Of a stretch of 64,000 nucleotides of DNA, positions 25,701-35,989 are shown in pieces. The translations under genes and the position numbers were made by a program. Every line of letters starts with the position of its first letter. Position 1 is the stretch's first letter. The stretch is from Echinarachnius parma (Eukaryota; Echinodermata; Echinoidea; Clypeasteroida; Echinarachniidae). The notes under the pieces were generated by a model. It had not been told where the DNA came from. It ran no database searches and saw only the letters and a program-made list of their open reading frames with translations. The stretch lies in contig JBAMJV010007148.1 of the NCBI GenBank assembly GCA_037951105.1, positions 26,627 to 90,626 of the forward strand, written 5' to 3'.

Positions 25701-28700
25701 AAACTAATGGCTTTCCATAATTTTTAAGTCCATCTAAGAGTTAAGTTCAACTTAGGATCTTTGTGAAACACCCCCAGGTTCTCAACACCAAAGGTTTCTT
25801 CGCTCAGCCCAGGGAGACATTTATGTGAAAATATTTTTGAAATTTATAAAACAAACGTGTGAAGCTTTCTGAGGGCGGTAAATTACTGGTTACCATGACA
25901 ATATCATATACTTTTGTGTTGCTCAGAACCAGATTCTCCACATTTCTAGTAAAATATTTTGTACAAAGCATAACGACAAACAAAAGATTGAATTAAAATA
26001 TATATTCATATGTCATTTAAAGCTCTTTAAAGGGGTTAGATGCATGTTTACCATGACACTATCTTCCTACGAAACTCCTTGTCTTGTTCAGCTAAACCCT
26101 AGTTATAGACAAAAGTAAACTATTGCTACTTAAGTGAGATTACCAATTAAAATAAAGTATTACACTAAGCTAGCGGGTCCTGATTATTATGGGCCCCGTA
26201 TTATACTTCATGGATGCCAGCAAACTACCAGTCGAGAGCCTGTGGCCGAGAGCATGATCATGACCCAGGACCAGCTCTAGTTCCACTGATCTCTAGATAT
26301 GTGTTTGTAATTATTTACGGTTGAACGAGTAAGGGCGGTATGTGTGCTCTGCTAAGTTCCGTTGATTTGTTTGTAATTCTATCATATTAACATTGATGAG
26401 TTAGAGCCAATGAATTACATGCTAGTTACCATGGTAAATGTCGCTGGTCCGTAATCGGGCCCCTACCCCCTGGAAACAGAATAAATTGCCTGATTTGCAT
26501 GATTAAAATGAACCAGAACGTCAATGACGTAGCGCTCATCCGCCATCTCGCAACATCAAATATCGCAAATTTCATGTGGTACACTTTTCAACTAGTCAAA
26601 AAATAAAAATTTGATGCCCTGGAAGGGACATAAAAATAAAAAAATTAAAAATTAGAGTGAAAAAAAATATAAATTTGACGCCCCGGAAGGGACATGGGAA
26701 AAAAAAATCAATCAATCAATTAAAAAAAAAAAATTAATTAATTTTAAAAATAAAAAAATAAAAAAATAAATAAATAAAATAAACAAATAAAACAAAACAA
26801 AACAAAAAAAATAAAAATAAACATAAAATAAAATAAATAACAAAATTTAAAAATTTAAAAATTTAAAATTACCATAATTATTGAATGGAGAAAAATTTCA
26901 AAATTCTGTGTAGAAGTTTAGTGTACCAAAGTTAGCTCTACCAGATAAAGCAAACCAAATCAAAATCGGTCGAGAAATGAGGGAGAAGAAGCATTTTTTG
27001 TGATTTCGAATAAATTTGCATAAATTACCATAGATAATGAATTTCACGATTCTGTGTAGAAGTTTTAAATCCCCCTCCTAGCCCTATCTTATGAAACAAT
27101 CAGAATCAAAATCGGTTGAAAAATAACGAAGAAGAAGCATTTTGAAAACTGTGGACGGACGGACGGACGGAAGGACGAACGGACGGACGGACGGACGCCG
27201 GACGCCACGGCATGGCATAAGCTCATCATGCCCTTCGGGCCGGATGAGCTAATAAAATGAGCCAGTAATTCTAGGTGACGAAGGCCTCAATTCAGGCTTT
27301 CGCCTGAAAACTGGCCTTAGTGGCCACCTGTCTATAGCAGCCCAGCTACCTACAGTGACCACTAAAAGTGATCTCATGCAGAGCAAATTGTTCTGGAACC
27401 TGTCTTTATTATATAATATAGATCACCTGTCTCCAGTGGCCGCTTTTCAAGATGTTTCCCCTTCGGTGGTGTTTTTATCTTGTAGTGTTTTTGCTTTTTT
27501 CATTTCCAAATGTTTCATGCTACCAGTCATTCTGAAATGTAGATATTGTAAAGGCTACCCTCTTCCTACAAGCATTGCTTTCTGGCGGTCACCCAGGCTC
27601 ATTACCACGTTCCTTTGATTTCAAATTGCATCTGTTATTTTGGTTTATTCTACATACTGTACACTGTTCCAACTCCATTCATACAATGTAGTCATCAACT
27701 ACTGTAAAGGTGGTAATGTTCGCAGATTCCGCGAATATTAAAACCTGCAAATATAAATGCGCGATTTGCAATTCGTGTTAACACTTGCTCGGCCGCGAAA
27801 TTAAAAAGCCGCGAATGTGTTTTTGTGTCGCTCAGCGCGAAATATTAATCGCGCTAAAATAACAACGTTTACAGTATTGTTTTTTGTGAGGGAATGAAAT
27901 CAAATGAACTTGAACGTGAACTCACCTTCTGATCCTTGAGGCCATTCCCACTGAGGTTGACAAACTTGAGGTTGTCCAGTGACCTGAATATGCTAAAGAC
28001 CTCGTTCCAGCAGCCAATCAGATTGCTCGACAGATCCAGGTCCGTAATGTTCGGGCAGAGGTTGTTGAGTCCCTCTGAAGGGATGCCGGCATGGCTGACC
28101 TTGTACATGGACAAGACCTGGAAAAAAAAGATAAGAGAAAATGAATTATTTTCTAATTTTCCAGTCACATTTAGCCTTTTAGAAATCCTGAACAACTGAC
28201 AATGATTTTGTAAGAACAAGATCTGTAAAAAAAACTTTAAAAACAAACAAATTGCATACTGGGTTGTAATAGCCCCTATTAACTCTATAAGGATAGTAAA
28301 GAAACCATTTGTTACAAAAGTACAATGTGGCACAGGCAGTGAAAAGAGTTTCAACATATATATCTGAGTCTGTTTTTATTTAGGGCAGAGATTGTTGAGT
28401 CCCTCTGATGGGATCCCTGCATGGCTGACTTTGTACATGGACAACATGTCACCTGGAAAGAAGATTTCAGAGAACAAAGAAACATAAACCATTTTTTTTT
28501 TGACGGGGGTGTGCCTCCCGGAACTCTGAAATGGGGGTCTGAAGAGCTGACTACAAGCACAAAATATAGGGTCTTTGGAGCTACAAAAACCCTGAAATGG
28601 GAGTTAAGGGGTGGGTCTAAGGAGCATACTAAAACTACACAATACATAAGACTTGGAGCTACCAAAGACCTACGGAAACCCTCAAAAATGCTCAAATGGT

Positions 28701-31700
28701 GGTCCAAGGAGCCGAACTAGAAGACGAATAACGGGACTTGCCGCTACTCAAACATAGCCAAGTCTTTCCAGGGGTCTATGAAGTCGAACTAGAAGAAGAA
28801 TAATGGACTTGGCGCTACTGAACTACCTAGCCAAGTCATTCCGGGGGTCTACGGAGCGGCAATTTTTGAAAATCAGGTATCTTTAGAGCTGCGATCGGGT
28901 GTGAAAAGGGGGTTCTTTTAAGCGGCACATACCTGTCTAACATTATACATGAGTGCCCCCCCCCCCCCCCCCCGGGGTTACACCTAACAAAAGAACGGTG
29001 TGCAATGCAGGAATTAATTTTTAATTTTAGGGGGCTACTTTTCCAATCTGATGGATATCAGATTTGTTTTAACATAATACCCTATGGGCAATCAATGGTA
29101 ATTTTAGGGGCTACCTATTGATATGATTTAAGGGTGTGTTTTTTTTTTAATTAGGGGGCAAAATCAACCTCAGCCCCCGTATATATTCCTACCCTGATGG
29201 TGTGACAACAGCATTGAAAGAGGGTTTTTGGGTGGTAACACAATAAAAGGTCTTTGTGGCTATGATGGGATGGCTACATGGGTGACTTTGTACATGTATA
29301 GACAAGTCACAAGACCTGTAAAAGAACCAGTGAGAAGAAAAAAACAATCATTTCCAAGTCACAAGACAAATTTGTCATTTTTAGAAACCCTGCTCCAAGT
29401 GGCAATGACCTTTTGAGACTGACAAGACCTGTTGAGAGATAATTGAGGAAAAAAATGAAGTCATATAAATATTGGCCTTTAACCCACGTACATGCATGGC
29501 ATTCCAAGCAGGAACCTGGTGGGCCCTGTAGGCCTATTGCTAATGCTAACTGATTGTAATGATCGGATCGAAAATCGGATCTGCAAACCTTTTGATTTAT
29601 GATCGAAATCGGATCAAAAATTGGAGCAGACTGAAGAAAAAAATAAATAATTCCTGTGTGTGATCTCAAGATTTGTTCTCCTTTTTGTTGCACTTTCTTT
29701 TCAAAAATCTGCATTTCGTTTTGATGCCCAGATAAGAAAAAGAAAGAAAAGAAAGATAAAAGGGACATTTTATTTGCAACACCCCCCCCCCCCCCCCCCC
29801 TCGACCTATTTTTTAATACATGTTGGAGACCGGTCTATCGCTAAAATATAAACTCAAATTATATGACTCAATAATCATACGATTAACATACATTGTACAG
29901 TACATGTCTAAAGAGAAGTTCCAGAACTTTACATGTGAAGGCCACAATATTTCTTGTTAGCCTGCAAAGCCAGTTTAGAGTGCAAAACAGTAGAAATGTT
30001 GCCACATTCACACTCTGCTAGGTACTTTTAAGTTTTTTAATCCTATATCATACCAACAATTTTCATAGTTCAGTTAAGTTTGCTATACTTATATATGTCT
30101 TTACTATACTCATGTTTGTATACCTATATTATGTCATGTACCCTGTTTGTTCTATGGACCTCTGCCATGTGCATTTGTGTCTGAAATAAAGTTTTTGAAT
30201 TGAATTGAATAGCCGATGATTCAGTGGCCAAACACAAACTGCAAGTGACCATGCATGTGTCAGTACCCCTGTGCAACATTAGTCTTTTGAGCCGATACGT
30301 GCATAAATTACGCATTCATTAATTAATCAAAACAAACTGGGAAGATTGATTGATGAAATATTACCATTTTAGCTTCATTCTGTTATTAATCCTGTATAAA
30401 TCTTAGTTTTTCCCATCATTTGTTGACCATTTCCTTTGCAAAAGAATCCTTGATGGTTTAAAGGGATAGAAAATGTATAGTTTAGAGTTCAGAAATCTAA
30501 GAAAAGGAATGCAAAAGAAAATCAAACAACATTAGTTCAAATGATCAAAAACTATTCAGATATATAATATCCACGAAGTCATCCAATTAAAAGTCACAAG
30601 CTTGACTTTGAGAGTGGTAAATTTTGAGCCCCGCTTCCAAAAATGTCTATTCTTTAAAATGTGCAAAGCTTTTTTCACAGTTCACATAATTCTAAAATCA
30701 CTCACGGTCCATTTGGCACCAAAAGGACCATTATAAGGTACATTGTCATGAATGCATATTTTCACTTCATTTCCATAATAGAAGTTTTGCATAGAAGACT
30801 GCCTACATAGAGTCCAGTCGAGTTGTTTACATTTCTGCAGCGTCACTTAGCTTGTAGTCATTTATCAACTCAAATTTAACTTAAAGGGATCTACACGTAT
30901 TATGTACATGGGGAATGTAATTTCTTTTTCTGAATTGACCATACTTTTAAAGCTTATAATTAGCACTATGAAAATTGTTTTAAACATATTTCTATGAAAA
31001 ATGTTGGGGCTCTTTTTGGCATTTTAGGGGCTAAATTGCACTAAGCACCATGCATTTCTTGTTTCACTGGACCACACTTTTCCAAATCTAGTTGTTTTTC
31101 ATGCCCTCTTAAATAAGTACTTTCAACCAGTTTTGTTTTGAAACATTAGTAAAGCTTTGTTGTACATAATTTATGTGATAATTTGAAGAAAAATAAGTGC
31201 TCACTAGTGCTAGGGTTATTTTAGCTGGATCAGCAAAAAGCAGGTTTTTAGCACTTTTGCTCATTACTTGGATGTAGCAAATCAGTCATTGGATAATTAA
31301 CAGACAAAATATAAATTAAGTTACTGGATCCCTTTAATAAGCAAAAATAGTAAAAATAAAAAGGGTTCACGTCATTGCTTTAAACGTCAATATCCATGAC
31401 AATAGAGTTTTTACAGACGACTGCCTACAGTGATCAGGTCGCGTTGTTTACATTTCTGTAGCGTCGCTTGTTTTCAGACTAGTGTATGTAGTTGCCCAGA
31501 GCCAAAGGCCAGAATACACCCATCGTTTATAATAGAAATATCAAATATTTTAATCTCCCTCATTTCAAAATGGGTAAATTATAACATTTTCTATGGAAAG
31601 TTTTGGCAATTGATCTAATGTGTACAGTGTGTATAATGCAATTTACAAATTCCATAATTACATTGCACATTGTTCCATACTGGTTATATCTATGTACACA

Positions 31701-34700
31701 GTGTACATGCAATACAAATACATGTACATGTACCTATAGCCCTACATTGTAAGGGGGAAATGTACAATGTACTTTTTTTGCACTTGTAAGACATTTTTAT
31801 ACGTACATGTACTATGGATCTTCTTAGACAGTACTTATATTATTTTCAAAATGTACACTTGGAACATAACGTTACCACCTGCCCATAGGCCATTATTGAT
31901 CTGTATAAAACGGCTCCGGTAAATTCAGTAACGTGATTGGCTAATACCGATCACGTGGGCATTGATTACTTTTCACCAACCGCACAGCCGTGCAGAGACC
32001 GCACAACCATCGTGCAGACAGTGCGCAACCATCTTGCAGAAGGTGCGCAACACGTGACGTCACAATGCTTGTTTACATAGTTCTACGAAGACAAACTTGC
32101 GAAAGTGATAAAAAAAAAAGATGTAAAATGCTTCGTTTTGTAAATTATCTGTTCTGTATAGTTAGTAAATAAATTGTAGCAGTTTCGTAAATTATATGGT
32201 ATGTGGTTTGATATGGTTAAGTTTTGGAATGGAAATGCATCAAATTCTTTGATAATTATCACTTTTATGGGAAAATCTTCGGCAATTTCCCATCAACTGC
32301 ATTTGATCTGCTGAGCTGCAAAGTCAAATTCAGTGAAGCGAGTGCAGTAGTGATGATTAATTTGGTAAATTCCTAATAAATTCACACTCTAGAGAGTAGA
32401 TAAACTGGGTTACTAATTGTGGCAAGTCTGTTTTCAATAACCCAGCAAAATAAAACAATCTGTGGTTGAGCTCGTTTTATAAAACAAATATTACTATGGT
32501 CTAGAGTGCGTCATGTAAATTATGCATCCGCACTCTCGGCTATGTTAGCTGTGCGTTTAATACGCACTCGGCTTACGCCTCGTGCGCAACGCACTAGCTA
32601 ATAAAGCCTCGCGTGCGGATGCATTTACACAACGCACTCTAGACCGTGTATTATTTGTATAATATTCACTTTACAGACGCGCATAATTTGACAAAGTACA
32701 CATTATATGTTAATTTGTGTGTAAATTGAACATTGAGATCAGTGTAATAAACAATTTGTAATTAATGAATGCATAATCGGGTGTAATGCCATGGATGATA
32801 GCCACAAATATGACCTACAATAAATAGCACTGAAGGTCACATTGTACAATCAATACAAAAACATCAATCACTTGCTTCCCTTGCATTAAAGTTGTGTACC
32901 AACTGTCAAACATAATGTACATTTACATTGCATTGTGTGCCAACTGGCCAATGACTCTCATTACCTCATTATCCATTTTAGGATAATGACATCATCACTT
33001 CCCTTCACTTGGCCTAAGTTTAGTCATGCCATGGTAAAGCTGTGTAAAATTCAACTTAATTGCCACATTAAAAAATTGACAATGGGTAGATAAAATATGT
33101 ATGTTATTAATGTGGTCTGATTATGATGTTTATTAAAACTTCAAAAAAGTATGTCTTTTTTAATATTTGTTATGAATTACACAGGGCACTAGCATTAGCA
33201 CTTGATCTTGCCCGGGGGAAGTCAAAATTGGGGCCAGGCAAGTAAAATTTCATAAATTATAGTCAAGTTTGCTTGCCCGGTCGAGCAACTAAATAATTGT
33301 TCCACTATAAGAGTTCTAACATTTATGTTATTTCATGAGTTAATCTCATCAAAAAGTAAGAGGGCAAGTCAATTTTATATTCAAGGGGCAAGCAAAATGT
33401 AAACATTAATGATTTTACTTGCCCGAACGGGCCAGTACAGAAAGAAGTTCAGTGTGGAGGCTTGGGTCTAGGTATGGAGAATGTTTGTATAAAATATTAG
33501 CGGAAGCGCAAGATAGTACTGAATGGGTTCAAATCCTTGCAAATTTCACCATCAGCATCGATCCACAACGGTATTTCCTCTTATTTGTCCAGTCATTCAT
33601 TATCAGTGACCAATTGTGCGTAATCAGGGATTCTGCATGCCACGTGTATGCACGTAGATCTATAGAGTTCTCTCTTCCTCTCTCTTATCAGTCATTATCT
33701 CATTCAAATAAAAACAAACAATTACATGTTGTATTTTGTAGGGAACTGACTGGATACACAGTACATGTACATGTGTACACACAAATGCACAATGAAACCT
33801 GCGCATAGTGACCATCTAAGGAAATATTTTGTGATATCATGATCAGATTGAAAAAGTAGCCCCCTAAAATTACAAATTAATTATTTCCCTGAGTAAGGAA
33901 AAGACTATCTATAGGTTCCAGGTTAGCTGAGCACTTTCTAAATAGTAGTACACAGTCACAGACTATGTTAAAATACTCAAGATTCACAGAGCCTAAAAAT
34001 TTTAATTTGTCAGCAAATATTTTGCCATTTTAGCTCCTGGCCTCCAAATTTCATTGATCCTAATTTCTACTGGCCCGTTCGGGCAACCAAATTTAACATA
34101 ATTTGTTAAGTTTTTCTTTGTTTGGGGCCACCAGATTTAGGTTTCGGGGCCACCCAAAGTTGAACAATCTTGTTTTTTCTTGCCTGACTGTGCAAAAAGG
34201 TTAATTTCTAGCATTGCAGTAGTCAGGGCTTGACACTAGCACTTGCCCTAATAAGTAAAAATGATGTCGGGCAAGTAAAATGTCATTTGGTCTAGTTTGG
34301 TTGCCCGATCAGGCAATTACCAATTCTGTGAAACTTCAACTTATTAAAAGAAGAGAACAAGTACCGTAGTTGCCAGGGAACTCGGCCAGTCACACACAGC
34401 ACAGTGCGCCATTGACTTTGTACACGCGCTGTGCGCTGTGGCCGAGTTCACCTGCACTGCGATAAATTGAACCTTCGTAGATAAAATCGCGCCGTGCCGA
34501 ACCCCACTTTGCTGTTGAGCGATAATTTTCCATCGAGCGAAGGCACCACGATATTGCGGTCCAATTGGTGTAAGTTTTTATCGAAATGAACTACCGAGCG
34601 TAGATTTACAAAATCGAGAATCAAGATTCTAAAAATTGAAATCTCAAATTATCGTGATTTTTTTTTCAAAAATAACAAATTTCGGATTGTAAAGACCGAC

Positions 34701-35489
34701 TTTCAAGCGATTTTCTGGATAACCAGGAGGAGCAATATGCAGATAAATCGTTTGATATAAGTTTTGAGTCACATGTTCAGTGCATTCTCGGCAAATCTAA
34801 TTTCAAAGTCAGCCCTGTCCTTTTTCTGGCCAGGTTCTCCCCCCGGCCGAGTTCCCTGGCCGCCCACTACGGTACATGGTTTTAATCACTGGATCAGCAA
34901 GAATATTGTCACGTTAAGTTTTAATTTGTTCTTATAGTTATCTGATATGACATAATTTTCATGTGTGCAGACATATCTTGCACTTGCAGTTGCATAATAA
35001 ATTTGCGACTTGTTTTGGCTTGGTCCTTGGAACTGGAAGGGTTGAATCAATTTATCAAGACAAAACAAGAGCAATACACAATCAATAGAGACAATAGTAA
35101 CATGAGAATCAGCAGAAATTAAAATTTCACAAACACAAACAGACACGACTCACACACACATATCAAGTTCAACATAAAGTTCAACATAAACAACAAAGGC
35201 AGCAGACTACGCCACGCTACGATGTTATTATTAATTGACAGGGTTCATGTCACACTCACAGCCACGCACACAGGGGATGCTTTTGCAATGCATTGCAATG
35301 AATGGGCGAAACAGCTGTAAAACTCACAACACTCGTCAGGTACGCGAGCTCCGCATCGCCGTACTGTCCGCTGTTCTTTCTCGGCCTGTTTGTGTAGACG
35401 AAGCTCACGATAAAATTCGACTCGTCTTCCTCATCTTCGCAGTATTTATCTTTCAAAGCCTCTACGAACGATCTGGACATGGTTCCCAT
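18389..35489 (-). CDS. TBCEL: Tubulin-folding cofactor E-like protein
   Basis: Ten coding exons, in transcription order: 35489-35328, 28117-27926, 25320-25182, 24445-24355, 22926-22800, 22252-21353, 20730-20672, 20346-20210, 19579-19411 and 18596-18389. They total 2184 nt (727 residues), with every intron phase compatible. The order is N-terminal SFVEALKDKY, leucine-rich repeats (NITDLDLSSNLI, ENLVLNNTGVSWED, LRILHLTDNQF, LNTLMLSGNPLSNI, FPNLKVLCVTNTWVGDW), an LRR cap (LPNISVLNGSEIT...ERFFVRHF) and a ubiquitin-like C-terminus ending IKDGDEIHI. There is no CAP-Gly domain, which separates TBCEL from TBCE. In vertebrates TBCEL destabilises tubulin dimers. The vertebrate protein is about 424 residues; the excess here is mainly a disordered block (about residues 238-501) in exon 6. 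A second start, Met 35480, is possible. Confidence 0.93.
19411..19579 (-). CDS. TBCEL: TBCEL exon 9
   Basis: The acceptor is TTTCTCCTGCAG and the donor is AAG/GTAATT. It encodes NLRPITEIDLGRGF and the start of the ubiquitin-like domain (KLTFLYKGRHL). Confidence 0.92.
19695..19830 (-). pseudogene. Decayed copy 2 of TBCEL exon 9 5' end and intron
   Basis: On the plus strand AGAGTTTGGCAAACT, TTACCTGCTAG, GCAAATTT and ACACAATTGGCC follow the same order as in intact exon 9 and its upstream intron (19510-19630). The exon 3' half is absent. Confidence 0.7.
19885..19978 (-). pseudogene. Decayed copy 3 of TBCEL exon 9 5' end
   Basis: GCAAACTTAAAACCCC, TTGTGATTGGACCCAGATTG and CCTGTGCG align with the exon 9 block GTGATGGGTCTCAGATTACC. 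It lies about 195 bp upstream of copy 2, in the transcription sense. Confidence 0.6.
19985..20207. mobile_element. Partial TATGTGACCTTACACC transposon at a splice donor
   Basis: The block ATACCTTTATTCAGGAAAT through GGTCGTTTTGTGGTGTAAGG and TCACATA matches 58925-59071 and the right end of 7167-8248. Its terminus lies a few bases inside the intron after TBCEL exon 8. Confidence 0.75.
20210..20346 (-). CDS. TBCEL: TBCEL exon 8
   Basis: The acceptor is TACACTTAG and the donor is CATG/GTAAGA. It encodes LPNISVLNGSEITVDE and REKSERFFVRHF, the strongly conserved block between the LRRs and the UBL. The join to exon 7 gives Ser where vertebrates have Arg. Confidence 0.93.
20515..20660 (-). repeat. 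SINE body fragment
   Basis: Shares CATAAGATAC, GTGTGCACCATC and TCCACTCCCTGGGGAGCATT with 62005-62075. The tRNA head is missing. Confidence 0.6.
20672..20730 (-). CDS. TBCEL: TBCEL exon 7
   Basis: A short exon (59 nt) with acceptor TTTTGCAAACAG and donor CAAG/GTAATG. It encodes GIPFLENLAMDEKRKLLVA, matching vertebrate GIPLL...RRKLVIARLP. Confidence 0.92.
21200..21295 (+). repeat. Compound microsatellite
   Basis: (CATC)n, (GTCC)n and (ATCT)n runs follow one another in the intron between exons 6 and 7. Confidence 0.95.
21353..22252 (-). CDS. TBCEL: TBCEL exon 6 with long disordered insertion
   Basis: A 900-nt open exon (300 codons) with acceptor CACGATAG and donor ATCAAG/GTGAGT. The last 36 residues (LFPNLKVLCVTNTWVGDW onward) are a conserved LRR. 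The preceding 264 residues are low-complexity. They include a Thr/Ser run with SSSSSSSLPPSPKK, SP-rich segments (GKSSPRKNNSGKSSP) and a Glu/Asp/Arg tract (DEEREEEEERKREERVEE). Vertebrate TBCEL has only about a dozen residues here. Apart from exon 1, the other exons are much shorter. Confidence 0.9.
22575..22710 (+). repeat. (GAT)n microsatellite
   Basis: A long GATGATGAT tract with few interruptions lies in the intron between exons 5 and 6. Asp/Met/Ile-rich frames across it are artefacts. Confidence 0.95.
22800..22926 (-). CDS. TBCEL: TBCEL exon 5
   Basis: The acceptor is CATTTTAG and the donor is CCTCAG/GTCAGT. It encodes WEKVAQLSKLPHLNTLMLSG and NPLSNI, an LRR, followed by an acidic DQDDDPQ. 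Confidence 0.92.
22995..23335 (+). mobile_element. TACAGTCAAAC MITE split by a GGGGGCTA repeat
   Basis: The left part has CTACAGTCAAACTAATGGG and GCAGCCAACATGC. The right part has ACCTGTCTACAATAGCC. Between them 23095-23250 carries GCCCCCTAA-type blocks shared with 29000-29200 and 33840-33890. Confidence 0.55.
23415..23945. mobile_element. About 530-bp foldback element
   Basis: GCATAATTCCCATCACTTCT and GAAATAATCAATGTTTTT on the left return as complements at 23790-23870. GGAGGCTGCCATGTTTTCC near 23575 pairs with 23735-23755. The loop is about 30-60 bp. There is no ORF. Confidence 0.8.
24005..24350. repeat. GGCCCGA / GGGCTCAACACT interspersed repeat
   Basis: CAGGGCTCTACACTTACC at the left and GTGCGAGTGTTGAGCCCTG at the right are imperfect inverted ends, with GGCCAGTCGGGCCAG inside. 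Related pieces are at 33180-33450, 34225-34330 and 50590-50780. Confidence 0.6.
24355..24445 (-). CDS. TBCEL: TBCEL exon 4
   Basis: The acceptor is CTCCCTTCAAG and the donor is AACAG/GTTAGT. It encodes YKDISVSCKSLCQSLPALRI and LHLTDNQFN, matching the vertebrate LCLNDYETVSC...LHITDN block. Confidence 0.9.
25182..25320 (-). CDS. TBCEL: TBCEL exon 3 (intact copy)
   Basis: The acceptor is CTTTTTACAG and the donor is AATG/GTGAGG. It encodes KCLPALSEETFGVENLVLNN, TGVSWEDIVMV and LPQLKELHASKN. It is the most 3' member of a four-copy array. Confidence 0.93.
25390..25830 (-). pseudogene. Decayed copy 2 of TBCEL exon 3, split by a MITE
   Basis: 25395-25466 and 25778-25822 together match the intact exon. 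The second part, GTTCTCAACACCAAAGGTTT and onward, differs at only a few positions. A MITE (25467-25774) separates them, flanked by CAG on both sides. Confidence 0.85.
25467..25774. mobile_element. MITE, GGGGTGTTTCACAAAGAT family, copy 2
   Basis: It has inverted ends AGGGGTGTTTCACAAAGATC and GATCTTTGTGAAACACCCC. The target CAG is duplicated (25464-25466, 25775-25777), as shown by comparison with the intact exon sequence. A 3-bp duplication fits a Harbinger-type element, but the superfamily is not proven. Confidence 0.85.
25865..25950 (-). pseudogene. Decayed copy 3 of TBCEL exon 3
   Basis: On the plus strand TTACCATGACAATATC, GTGTTGCTCAGAACCAGATT and CTCCACA match the exon in order, with many substitutions. 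Confidence 0.7.
26040..26110 (-). pseudogene. Decayed copy 4 of TBCEL exon 3
   Basis: GTTTACCATGACACTATCTT, CCTACGAAACTCC and TCTTGTTCAG align with GTTACCATGACGATGTCCTC and TATTGTTCAG. It is the most diverged copy. Confidence 0.6.
26590..27250 (+). repeat. AT-rich tract and (GGAC)n-tailed interspersed repeat
   Basis: 26620-26880 is an A/T simple-sequence tract. 26900-27245 holds two similar blocks (AATCAAAATCGGT and GAAGAAGCATTTT, each twice), then (GGAC)n and GCATGGCATAAGCTCATCAT. It is a common kind of invertebrate interspersed repeat; its class is not resolved. Confidence 0.6.
27310..27460 (+). repeat. GTGGCCACCTGTCTA repeat copy
   Basis: Contains AGTGGCCACCTGTCTATAGC and CACCTGTCTCCAGTGGCC, as in 17822-17999. 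Confidence 0.6.
27926..28117 (-). CDS. TBCEL: TBCEL exon 2 (intact copy)
   Basis: The acceptor is CTTTTTTTTCCAG and the donor is CAGAAG/GTGAGT, in phase 0 at both ends. It encodes VLSMYKVSHAGIPSEGLNNL, then NITDLDLSSNLIGCW and LKFVNLSGNGL, the first two LRRs. Confidence 0.94.
28383..28452 (-). pseudogene. Decayed copy 2 of TBCEL exon 2 (5' part)
   Basis: It retains an acceptor-like TTTCCAG. The LSMYKVSHAGIPSEGLNNL coding block has about six substitutions and a small insertion near its start. The homology stops after about 24 codons, so the 3' part and donor are missing. Confidence 0.88.
28510..28900 (+). repeat. Degenerate tandem repeat
   Basis: About five units of roughly 75-90 bp each carry GGGTCTA-GGAGC and a CTACNNAA block. 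GAACTAGAAGACGAATAA and GAACTAGAAGAAGAATAA mark two adjacent units. Confidence 0.65.
29000..29200 (-). repeat. GGGGGCTA interspersed repeat
   Basis: It is the inverted relative of 23095-23250: TTTTAGGGGGCTACTTTTCC and TTAGGGGCTACCTATTGAT. It follows a poly-C tract at about 28958-28974. Confidence 0.65.
29257..29415 (-). pseudogene. Decayed copy 3 of TBCEL exon 2 and its intron 3' end
   Basis: On the plus strand GGGTGACTTTGTACATGTAT and AAGACCTGTAAAAG match the exon 2 start and its acceptor. Upstream intron words (TTTTTAGAAACCCTG, GTGGCAATGA) parallel 28172-28207, so the copied unit included the intron end. Confidence 0.7.
30060..30212 (+). mobile_element. LINE 3' end fragment
   Basis: It ends GAAATAAAGTTTTTGAATTG with a short (AATTG)n tail, as in many CR1/L2-type LINE 3' ends. 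It has no coding part. Confidence 0.5.
30720..31480 (+). repeat. Direct duplication about 600 bp apart
   Basis: GACTGCCTACATAGAGTCCA and GTTGTTTACATTTCTGCAGC near 30798-30842 recur as GACTGCCTACAGTGATCAGG and GTTGTTTACATTTCTGTAGC near 31420-31460. Confidence 0.6.
32445..32680. repeat. Foldback element
   Basis: GGTCTAGAGTGCGT and ATGCATCCGCAC on the left return as complements on the right, with a GC-rich centre near 32560 rich in GTGCG. Ends with TA-rich flanks. Confidence 0.7.
33180..33450. repeat. GCACTTGCCCG interspersed repeat
   Basis: GGGCACTAGCATTAGCACTT at the left and CTTGCCCGAACGGGCCAGT at the right, with TTGCTTGCCCGGTCGAGCAA inside. It is the same family as 34225-34330 and 50590-50780. 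Confidence 0.6.
34362..34874. mobile_element. About 510-bp MITE
   Basis: The left end TACCGTAGTTGCCAGGGAAC and right end GTTCCCTGGCCGCCCACTAC followed by GGTA are inverted. CTCGGCC extends the match inward. There is no ORF. Confidence 0.75.
35328..35489 (-). CDS. TBCEL: TBCEL exon 1
   Basis: ATG at 35489 (alternative Met at 35480). The donor is AGTGTT/GTGAGT, phase 0. It encodes MSRSFVEALKDKYCEDEEDE; SF..AL.DKY matches the vertebrate TBCEL N-terminus SFMQVLCEKY. The remainder is not conserved. Confidence 0.88.
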
Positions 35490-35847
35490 GTTTTATCCTC
35501 CTTTCTATGCCACTTGCTTCGACATCGGCGAGAGAAATTGCTTAGAAAAGCTGGTTTTTCATCGAAGCCTCGCCACTCCGACAACGCGACTTCGTTGTTT
35601 TGTTTTGCTATTTGATATGCATTATGCAAATTGCTATTTATAATGGTAGCTTGAACTAAGCCAACATTTTGAGGTGGTCTATTTATGCATCGCAAACACA
35701 CAAATGCTGGTAGCCTGAGACATGACAATTATGGCGTTGCCAATTTGCCGAAATACATATAAATACATTACGTACATCCTTTTCCCCCTCCGAATGAAGC
35801 ACGTCCACATACCCATAATTTGGGCTATTCATGGCAGCTAAATAGGC

Positions 35848-35930
35848 CCGAATTATCATCAATGGGTTAAATTTAGCCATGGGTTAAACATTTAGCCGGG
35901 GTTAAATTGAACCCATCAGTGATAATTCGG
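35848..35930. repeat. Short palindromic element
   Basis: GCCCGAATTATCATCAATGG and its near complement CATCAGTGATAATTCGGGC enclose a GGTTAAA-rich centre. Confidence 0.7.
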
Positions 35931-35989
35931 GCATATTGTGTCTTCTATATAAAAACCAAACCGTATTATAATTTGTTTTTCTTTTTTTC

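Noticed and set aside
18389-35489. TBCE rather than TBCEL
   Set aside because: No CAP-Gly domain is present at the N-terminus, and the SFVEALKDKY start plus NISVLNGS...SERFFVRHF block match TBCEL.
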